DNA of 16,512 bases. Source: Candidatus Roizmanbacteria bacterium CG_4_10_14_0_8_um_filter_39_9. Its GTDB lineage: Bacteria; Patescibacteriota; Microgenomatia; UBA1406; GWC2-37-13. Location of the stretch: NCBI GenBank assembly GCA_002784505.1, contig PFLF01000088.1:1-16512 (forward strand), in the 5' to 3' direction. This document shows, in pieces, positions 6,309 to 11,893 of the stretch (position 1 is the first letter of the stretch; every line of letters begins with the position of its first letter). The notes under the pieces were generated by a model that saw only the letters and a program-made list of their open reading frames with translations, did not search any database and was not told the origin of the DNA. The position numbers and the translations under genes were made by a program.

Positions 6309-8429
6309 ATGCAAAAAATCAAGTCGATGTTCATAATTTCGGGCCTTATTCTCCTTCTCTATACGCGTTTGGTGGGGCTCAGCTGGGGGCTTCCTTACGC
6401 CATGCATCCTGATGAACGCAATATGGTAATGGCAATTCAACAACTCCACTGTAACCTACCATCAAATATCCTAACTACTAACTACCAGCAACTAACTGCC
6501 TGTCTTAACCCCCATTTTTACGCCTATGGACAGTTTCCGCTCTACATCGGATATGGGATCGTCGGAGTTATGAAGTTTTTTGACGGGGATTTGGATACGC
6601 CGATTGGATTTGAAGAGGCCACATTAGCATTGAGATACATATCCGTAATCGCTTCCGTACTGAATGTTATTGTTCTGATGAGGCTGTTGCAGATTATAGT
6701 CGGTAAGAAAAATTATAAAGCACAGATTGCTGGCTTTTTCATTCTGACTTTTTCTCCATACTTTATCCAGTTTTCTCATTTTGGAACAACCGAATCATTT
6801 CTGATGCTGTTTTACTCACTGATTGTATATTTATCTCTCCGAATTATTTCAGAAAAAAAACCATCCCAACTTCCAACTATCAACTACTATTTGCTAGCGG
6901 CTACTTGCGGCCTAGCTCTTGCCACAAAGGTCTCTTCGCTTGTTCTTCTCTCTGTACCACTCGCCTCAATAGTTGCAAGGTCTTTCATAATCATTAAGGC
7001 GCAGGTGGCAGCAATGCAAGGGTTCCCACAAGCGCGCAGAGCACGAGCACTTGTGGGAAAAACATTGATGACAGAATCTGCGCAGGTATTACTGTTCCTG
7101 ATTATTACCCTAATCGTAACGGTTATATTTTCCCCCCACAATTTTCTCAACTGGGAAGAGTTTATCTCTTCGATGAACTATGAGTCGGCTGTTGGGCTTG
7201 GGACATATATCCCCTTCTATACCCGCCAGTTTGTCGGGACCTTTCCGATTATATTCCAGATGCAAAAAATACTTCCCTATGCATTGGGATGGCCCATGTA
7301 TATTTTAGGGGTTTTGGGTTTTTTGGGGTTGCCTTGGAAAAATAAATATCTGAATGTAATTCGATTTGCGATCCTCGCCTATTTTATCCCAAACGGTTTC
7401 TTTTTTGCCAAATGGAGTCGGTTTATGGCGCCCATTTTTCCTCTCATATCCGTTTTTGCAGTACTTTTTCTGATAAAAAAAATAAAAGTTATAATGATTA
7501 TAATTTTTATAACAGTTATAACTGTTGTTCCCGGCATAGCTTACCTCTCCATTTATCAAGCGCCGGATGTTCGGTTTAAGGCTTCAAATTGGATCTATTC
7601 TCATATTCCAACAGGATCAAAAATTCTTTCAGAGACAGCAAATGTAATAGATATCCCGATACCATCTCCCAATGATGTACGAGCAGGTTTTAAACCTGTC
7701 CCTACCAACTACCAAATCATTAATTTTAACTTTTATGATCTTGATGAAGAAAGAAGATTGCAAACTCGACTACATGGTCTTGTTTCTGAAGCTGATTATA
7801 TTTTTGTTCCGTCCCGGCGCATATTTGCAAACCACCCGGCCCAAACTTATCCTATTCTCAATGCATACTATGATGATCTGAAATCTGGAAAGCTTGGATT
7901 TCAAAAGATTGCCGAGTTTAGTTCTTACCCCCGAATTGAACTATTCGGGAAAACGATTCTTGAGTTTCCCGATGAACAGGCAGAGGAAACATGGACGGTT
8001 TTTGATCACCCTGTCATCCGCATCTATAAGCGAATAACAAATAACAAATTTCAAATTTCTAATCAATTACAAAATTCAAATGACAAAACTGATTTTTCAA
8101 ATTATGAAACAACCAACTACCAACTACTTAATACCAACTACCGCCTGCTCGTCGCCGACACTCCCGAAAAGTGGGAGAAGGGACTTATGTATGTAAGATC
8201 AAAAAAAGATATCGGGGGTGCTGATGGAATGATTTTTGTTTTTTCTGAAGCCCAAATGCGGAATTTTTGGAATAAAAATACCGTGTCTAACCTTGACATC
8301 TACTGGGTAAATGGAGATGAAACCGTCGGAAAAAATTTCCTTCCCTCCATCGAAGAGTCAAAAAATATTATCACCGCCTCATCTCCTAAAGAAGTAAATA
8401 AGGTAATTGAAATCATTGTGAGCAAGTAG
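6309..8429 (+). CDS. GT-C (ArnT/PMT-like, family 39-type) membrane glycosyltransferase fused to a DUF192 domain
   Basis: A 706-residue protein with two parts. Residues ~1-520 form a multi-spanning GT-C glycosyltransferase: an N-terminal membrane segment, then a loop with HPDERNM carrying the Asp-Glu expected at the catalytic position, and about ten further membrane helices. Such enzymes transfer sugar from a polyprenyl-phosphate donor on the outer face of the membrane. Residues ~612-706 are a DUF192 domain (LVADTPEKWEKGLM ... GMIFVFSEAQMRNFWNKNTVSNLDIYWVN), usually a separate small secreted protein. The joining segment is encoded entirely by a 7-bp-period array (8033-8144). The gene also holds an 81-bp palindromic insertion (27 residues, QGFPQARRARALVGK) and three other repeat-derived segments. 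The frame stays open through all of them. The start is set by TATAAT at 6293 and by the N-terminus MQKIKSMFIISGLIL. Confidence 0.85.
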   Translation: MQKIKSMFIISGLILLLYTRLVGLSWGLPYAMHPDERNMVMAIQQLHCNLPSNILTTNYQQLTACLNPHFYAYGQFPLYIGYGIVGVMKFFDGDLDTPIGFEEATLALRYISVIASVLNVIVLMRLLQIIVGKKNYKAQIAGFFILTFSPYFIQFSHFGTTESFLMLFYSLIVYLSLRIISEKKPSQLPTINYYLLAATCGLALATKVSSLVLLSVPLASIVARSFIIIKAQVAAMQGFPQARRARALVGKTLMTESAQVLLFLIITLIVTVIFSPHNFLNWEEFISSMNYESAVGLGTYIPFYTRQFVGTFPIIFQMQKILPYALGWPMYILGVLGFLGLPWKNKYLNVIRFAILAYFIPNGFFFAKWSRFMAPIFPLISVFAVLFLIKKIKVIMIIIFITVITVVPGIAYLSIYQAPDVRFKASNWIYSHIPTGSKILSETANVIDIPIPSPNDVRAGFKPVPTNYQIINFNFYDLDEERRLQTRLHGLVSEADYIFVPSRRIFANHPAQTYPILNAYYDDLKSGKLGFQKIAEFSSYPRIELFGKTILEFPDEQAEETWTVFDHPVIRIYKRITNNKFQISNQLQNSNDKTDFSNYETTNYQLLNTNYRLLVADTPEKWEKGLMYVRSKKDIGGADGMIFVFSEAQMRNFWNKNTVSNLDIYWVNGDETVGKNFLPSIEESKNIITASSPKEVNKVIEIIVSK
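6471..6498 (+). repeat. 7-bp-period repeat (CTAACTA type), in-frame copy 1 in the GT-C gene
   Basis: The units CTAACTA, CTAACTA, CCAGCAA and CTAACTG run in strict 7-base register. They encode the peptide LTTNYQQLTA in the first extracytoplasmic loop. The same unit recurs at 6866, 7705, 8110 and 13609. Confidence 0.7.
6866..6893 (+). repeat. 7-bp-period repeat (CCAACTA type), in-frame copy 2 in the GT-C gene
   Basis: The units CCAACTT, CCAACTA, TCAACTA and CTATTTG are in 7-base register. They encode QLPTINYYLL between two membrane helices, just after a lysine-rich loop. Confidence 0.65.
6999..7083 (+). repeat. Structured palindromic element, copy A (in-frame inside the GT-C gene)
   Basis: Outer arms are GCGCAG (6999-7004) and CTGCGC (7078-7083). 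The main stem TTCCCACAAG (7023-7032) pairs perfectly with CTTGTGGGAA (7050-7059). The right arm holds TGACAGAAT before the outer arm. The loop holds GCGCGCAGAGCACGAGCAC (7032-7050), identical to copy B. An 8-bp direct repeat GCGCAGGT starts at 6999 and again at 7080, 81 bases (27 codons) apart, so the insertion keeps the frame. Related copies are at 8430-8505 and, inverted, 9711-9811. Confidence 0.8.
7682..7706 (+). repeat. Dispersed short repeat ending CCTGTCCCTACCA, in-frame copy in the GT-C gene
   Basis: The left part is a hairpin CAGGTTT-T-AAACCTG (7684-7698), followed by TCCCTACCA. It encodes RAGFKPVPTN. A shortened copy lies at 5952-5974 in the ssb leader. It runs directly into a 7-bp-period unit at 7705. 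Confidence 0.6.
8033..8144 (+). repeat. 112-bp array of 7-bp-period units forming the GT-C/DUF192 linker
   Basis: Sixteen consecutive 7-base units stay in register: AATAACA twice, AATTTCA, AATTTCT, then TTCAAAT (8075 and 8096), GACAAAA, and finally CAACCAA, CTACCAA, CTACTTA, ATACCAA and CTACCGC. Two unit types are joined: AAATTCA-like on the left and CCAACTA-like on the right. The translation is Asn/Gln/Thr-rich and links the membrane enzyme to the DUF192 domain. Confidence 0.75.
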
Positions 8430-8505
8430 GTGTCACGAATTTAGGGATCCCGGCGGCGCGCAGAGCACGAGCACCGACGGGAAAAGAATTTCTGACAGAA
8501 TCTAC
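8430..8505 (+). repeat. Structured palindromic element, copy B (between the GT-C and pgk 3' ends)
   Basis: It begins GTGTCACGAATTT right after the TAG of the glycosyltransferase and ends TGACAGAATCTAC. The main stem TCCCGGCGG (8448-8456) pairs with CCGACGGGA (8474-8482) with one mismatch. The loop shares 19 identical bases with copy A (8456-8474 versus 7032-7050). The outer arms GTAG/CTAC differ in sequence from the other copies but still pair. It fills almost the whole convergent intergenic gap. Confidence 0.85.
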
Positions 8506-8517
8506 CTATGGAGACAT

Positions 8518-9699
8518 TTATCTTTTTAGCGCTTCAATCCCCGGCAAGGTTCCCTTTTCAATAAACTCAAGCATGGCTCCCCCGCCTGTTGAAATGTGGG
8601 TTATTTTATCCAGATATTCTTTATTTGATATTGCGGATAGCGTGTCTCCTCCCCCTACTATTGAAACAGCCTCTTTATTATGGGCAATCGAATAGTAAAT
8701 AAAATCGGTTCCCCGACGAAATGCGGGATTTTCAAAATATCCGACAGGCCCATTCCAAATAATGGTCTTTGCACTTGCAAGAATACATCCGATTTGGGCC
8801 TTCGTTTCCGGCCCGATATCAAAAATCGATTTTTTTGGCGGAATATTCTCTATTTTTACGACCTCCGTTTCCTTGTCATCCTTTGACGAAGCAACGACTG
8901 CATCAACAGGTAATACGATATGTGCCCTGTTCCCTTTGGCAAGGGCAAGAAGTTTCCTTGCCTGTTGAACGGCTTCATATTCGCAAAAACTCGTCCCCAC
9001 TTCATGCCCCTGTGCACACACAAAGGTATTTGCCAACCCTCCCCCAATAATCAAAAAGTCAACAATTTTGACCAATTTATTCACCAAACCGATTTTTGTG
9101 GAAACTTTTGCTCCCCCGATGATTGCAACCGTCGGTTTTGCAGGATTTTTGATTATGCGACTTAACATTTCCAATTCTTTTTTGAGAAGCAGTCCTCCAT
9201 AGCCGGGAATATATTTTGGGGGACCAATAACCGACGTGTCCGTCCGATGGCTCACCGCAAAGCCATCATTCACGTATACATCCGCAAGTGAAGCAAGTCT
9301 TTTGGCAAATAGGGTCGAGTAGTCTTTCTCCTGAGGATAAAAGCGGATATTTTCTAAAACTAAAATTTCATTTGGTTTCTGATCTTTGAATATTTTAGGA
9401 TCGCATGTCAGGAAGTCATCAACAAGTGTTATTTTGTAGTCGACCAGGTATTCCCGCAGTCTTTTAACCACTGGTTTGAGTGAGTGCCCCGGATCGCGCG
9501 TCTTGGGCCTGTTGAGTTTGGCAATGCAAATTAACCGATTATTATTGTTTAATAAATATTTTAGAGTGGGGATATTCTGTTTGATTCTGACGTCATTGGC
9601 AATTGAGTGATCGGGGTTCAATGAAACATCAAAATCTACTCTGATAAGCACTTTTTTATCCCTTATTTCAACCTCGTCGACATATTGAACAGTTTTCAT
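8518..9699 (-). CDS. pgk: Phosphoglycerate kinase
   Basis: A 393-residue PGK, which interconverts 3-phosphoglycerate + ATP and 1,3-bisphosphoglycerate + ADP. Motifs in order: VLIRVDFDVSLN (residues ~17-28), VYVNDGFAVSHR, IGGAKVSTKIG, WNGPVGYFE, and the nucleotide loop HISTGGGAMLEF near the C-terminus. The usual SHLGRP substrate loop reads AKLNRP: the arginine is kept, while His is replaced by Lys and Gly by Asn. I start at 9699 (MKTVQYVDEV) because that is the family's normal N-terminus; the extension to 9789 would be translated repeat. No ribosome-binding site is seen. It follows gap by 132 bases, most of them occupied by palindromic copy C, and copy B lies just past its stop. It is the last gene of the aldolase-FBPase-GAPDH-PGK run. 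Confidence 0.96.
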   Translation of the reverse strand: MKTVQYVDEVEIRDKKVLIRVDFDVSLNPDHSIANDVRIKQNIPTLKYLLNNNNRLICIAKLNRPKTRDPGHSLKPVVKRLREYLVDYKITLVDDFLTCDPKIFKDQKPNEILVLENIRFYPQEKDYSTLFAKRLASLADVYVNDGFAVSHRTDTSVIGPPKYIPGYGGLLLKKELEMLSRIIKNPAKPTVAIIGGAKVSTKIGLVNKLVKIVDFLIIGGGLANTFVCAQGHEVGTSFCEYEAVQQARKLLALAKGNRAHIVLPVDAVVASSKDDKETEVVKIENIPPKKSIFDIGPETKAQIGCILASAKTIIWNGPVGYFENPAFRRGTDFIYYSIAHNKEAVSIVGGGDTLSAISNKEYLDKITHISTGGGAMLEFIEKGTLPGIEALKR

Positions 9700-9710
9700 A
9701 AAATGTTTTT

Positions 9711-9811
9711 TTAAGCAGATTCTGTCACTCGTTTTTTTCCCACCAGTGCTCGGCTCCGATTCGGAGCCCTGCGCGCTGTTGGGAACCATGAAACTCGTGA
9801 CACCTGCTTAA
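9711..9811 (-). repeat. Structured palindromic element, copy C (gap-pgk intergenic, inverted)
   Basis: A 101-bp palindrome. Outer arms are TTAAGCAG (9711-9718) and CTGCTTAA (9804-9811). The main stem TTCCCACCAG (9737-9746) pairs with CTGTTGGGAA (9776-9785) with one mismatch. This copy carries an extra inner hairpin GGCTCCGA/TCGGAGCC (9752-9768) where copies A and B have a short loop. Read leftward it matches A and B through GTGTCACGA, GGTTCCC, GCGCGCAG, GAGCAC, GGGAAAA and TGACAGAATCTGC. It is the leader of pgk, ending 12 bases before its ATG. Confidence 0.85.
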
Positions 9812-9831
9812 ATTTATAAAATTGACGAGTT

Positions 9832-10845
9832 TTAAACGTATTCACTCACCTTTTCAACCAAATCCACCATTCTAGTTGAGTATCCCCACTCATTGTCATA
9901 CCACCCGAATATTTTAAGCAATTTTCCATTGATAACTTTTGTGTAATTTGAGTCGAAGATGCATGAATGGGTGTCGCCAATAAAATCGCTTGATACTAAT
10001 TGCGCTATTTCATATGACAGAATGCCCTTCATGGCTCCATCGGCATACTTTTTAAACGCAGCGTTTACTTCCTCGGCCGTTACTTCTTTTTTCATGACTG
10101 CTGAAATATCGGTAAATGAAACGGTGGGGGTGGGGACACGAACTGACATCCCGTCAAGCTTGCCCGCAAGGGAGGGAATGACTTTACCAACCGCCCTTGC
10201 GGCGCCCGTTGTTGAAGGGCCCATGTTTAATGCCGCGGCCCGAGATCTATCAGGTTTCTTATTTGCCTCGTCTAATAATGATTGAGTTGCCGTATAGGAA
10301 TGAATGGTGGTTAAATATCCCATTTCAACCCCAAATTCATTTTCGATTACTTTGAACATAGGTGCCGCACAGTTGGTTGTACAGGAGGCATTTGATATGA
10401 CCTGTTCATTTTTCCAGTTAATTTGGTCGTCATTGACGCCTAGTACCACATGCGTTGTCTCTTTGTCTTTGGAAGGGGCCGTAAGTAATACTTTTTTTAC
10501 CGTCCCTGTTATGTGCTTCATCAGGTCTTCCTTTTTTGTAAATGCCCCCGTCGCATCAACAACCACCTCTGCTCCATACTCACCCCAAGGAATGGCCGCA
10601 ATATCAGCGGTAAGAAGTGTGGAAATTTTTTTCCCGTCGATACTAATTCCTCCTTCAACCTCTAAAACCTTCTTCCCATACCGGCGATAAACCGAGTCAT
10701 ACTGCAGAAGATATGCCAGCATATCGGGAGTAGTTTTCCGTGTGTTTATAGCAACGATTTCAAATGTATCGCGATCCAGTGCAATTCGCGTAAATGCACG
10801 TCCGATTCTCCCGAACCCGTTAAGACCTACTTTAATTTTTTTCAT
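9832..10845 (-). CDS. gap: Glyceraldehyde-3-phosphate dehydrogenase, possibly NADP(H)-preferring
   Basis: A 337-residue phosphorylating GAPDH. The N-terminal Rossmann motif is GLNGFGRIGR. The catalytic Cys is residue 155 in SNASCTTNC, with His182 in IHSYTATQ. The phosphate loops and the C-terminal WYDNEWGYS are present. The position usually held by the NAD-selecting Asp (VAIND) is Thr35 in VAINTRKTTP, followed by Arg. The Leu-Pro pair near 187-188 of classical NAD enzymes reads Glu-Ala (LDEANKK). Both changes suggest NADP(H) use, an inference from classical GAPDH studies. The ATG at 10845 gives the normal family N-terminus. The 100-base gap from fbp holds a 77-bp palindrome. It is cotranscribed most likely with fbp and aldolase upstream and pgk downstream. 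Confidence 0.96.
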   Translation of the reverse strand: MKKIKVGLNGFGRIGRAFTRIALDRDTFEIVAINTRKTTPDMLAYLLQYDSVYRRYGKKVLEVEGGISIDGKKISTLLTADIAAIPWGEYGAEVVVDATGAFTKKEDLMKHITGTVKKVLLTAPSKDKETTHVVLGVNDDQINWKNEQVISNASCTTNCAAPMFKVIENEFGVEMGYLTTIHSYTATQSLLDEANKKPDRSRAAALNMGPSTTGAARAVGKVIPSLAGKLDGMSVRVPTPTVSFTDISAVMKKEVTAEEVNAAFKKYADGAMKGILSYEIAQLVSSDFIGDTHSCIFDSNYTKVINGKLLKIFGWYDNEWGYSTRMVDLVEKVSEYV

Positions 10846-10867
10846 AAAAAAATAAAATTGGTAATTA

Positions 10868-10944
10868 AAACTGCAGATGTGATTTTTTTGCAATCGCCAG
10901 GGTTCCCTTTAGGGTGTGGCGGCAAAAAAGCACATTTGCAGTTT
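10868..10944. repeat. 77-bp palindrome between fbp and gap
   Basis: The outer arms AAACTGCAGATGTG (10868-10881) and CACATTTGCAGTTT (10931-10944) pair at 13 of 14 positions. T7 and A6 runs then oppose each other. Inner arms CGCCA (10895-10899)/TGGCG (10917-10921) and CCCT/AGGG (10905-10914) complete a near-continuous hairpin. No T-run follows the hairpin on either strand, so it does not look like a normal intrinsic terminator. It ends 1 base from the fbp stop and 22 bases from the gap ATG. Its sequence does not clearly match copies A-C. Confidence 0.7.
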
Positions 10945-10945
10945 G

Positions 10946-11893
10946 TTATATAAATGTCAAATATTTTTTAACCTCATTTTTGCTTCCCATCACAATCGGT
11001 GTACGCTGGGTTAGGCTTTGGGGCTTTATATCAAGCGGACTTATCTTTCCCGATACCGCACTTCCCCCCGCCTGTTCCATTAAATATGCAAAAGGGTTTA
11101 CTTCAAATAAAAGCCGTAGCTTGCCGTCGGGTCGTTTCTTGTTTGACGGATTCATAAAAATTCCCCCCTTTAGCAAGGTCCTGTGAACATCGGCGACCAT
11201 TGATCCCACATAGCGCGATTGGTAGGGTTTTTCCTCTTTCTTTATGCTCGTCAAATACTCTTTCATACTATTTTCGAACAGCTCATAGTTTCCGTCATTT
11301 ATTGAATAATAATTCTTGTTTTGGGGAACGATGATATTCTCATGAGACAGGAGAAAGCTGCCAATCGAGGGGTCTAAAGTAAACCCATTCACTCCTGCCC
11401 CCGAAGAATAAACAAACATGACGCTGGGGCCATAAAGCACATATCCCGCGCCAACCTGCACCCGACCTTCCCGCAGCACATCTCCGTCATTGTGATAGAT
11501 AGAAAAAATAGTGCCGATATTTATGTTGACATCGATATTGGACGAACCGTCAAGCGGATCAAAAAAAACATTATATTTTCCTTTTTTGTTTACACATAAC
11601 ACATCTTCCTTTTCTTCTGAGCCCAGATACCCGATCTGTCCGCTATCGCTTAACATGTCAAAAAGAAGTTTGTCAGAAAATTCATCCAGCTTTTGCACCT
11701 CTTCATCGTAGGCATTCGTTGTCCCGGTCTTCCCTAAAATATCGGCAAGTCCCGATCTCTTTACATGGCTTGCGATGATTTTTGCCGCATTTTCGATATG
11801 GGTCAAAAGAAGAGTAAAAGACCCGGTTGCTTCTTTTTGTTTACGCTCCGAGGCCACAACAAATTCGGTGAGGGTAGTAACGTGTTTATACAT
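10946..11893 (-). CDS. fbp: Fructose-1,6-bisphosphatase, class I
   Basis: A 315-residue class I FBPase hydrolysing fructose-1,6-bisphosphate to fructose-6-phosphate, the irreversible step that gives gluconeogenesis its direction. Metal-site motifs are GSEEKED (residues 91-97) and FFDPLDGSSNIDVNI (111-125). Further family blocks are SRYVGSMVADVHRTLLKGGIFMNP (substrate binding), and LLFEVNPFAYLMEQAGGSAVSG with the conserved metal-site Glu. The start overlaps the aldolase stop by 8 bases (ATGTATAA), which implies translational coupling and matched amounts of the two consecutive enzymes. Class I enzymes are often allosterically controlled by AMP; I cannot tell whether this one is. Confidence 0.96.
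   Translation of the reverse strand: MYKHVTTLTEFVVASERKQKEATGSFTLLLTHIENAAKIIASHVKRSGLADILGKTGTTNAYDEEVQKLDEFSDKLLFDMLSDSGQIGYLGSEEKEDVLCVNKKGKYNVFFDPLDGSSNIDVNINIGTIFSIYHNDGDVLREGRVQVGAGYVLYGPSVMFVYSSGAGVNGFTLDPSIGSFLLSHENIIVPQNKNYYSINDGNYELFENSMKEYLTSIKKEEKPYQSRYVGSMVADVHRTLLKGGIFMNPSNKKRPDGKLRLLFEVNPFAYLMEQAGGSAVSGKISPLDIKPQSLTQRTPIVMGSKNEVKKYLTFI

Noticed and set aside
6471..8144. CRISPR array
   Set aside because: The repeats are 7-base units without uniform spacers and lie in a coding frame; no cas genes are present.
9700..9789. N-terminal extension of PGK by 30 residues
   Set aside because: The extension is translated repeat C and has no match to PGK; the family N-terminus begins at 9699.
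9959..10690. Plus-strand open frames opposite gap
   Set aside because: They are antisense shadows of a clear GAPDH gene and show no recognisable protein features.
10868..10944. Intrinsic transcription terminator
   Set aside because: No T-run follows the hairpin on either strand; the T/A runs are inside the arms.
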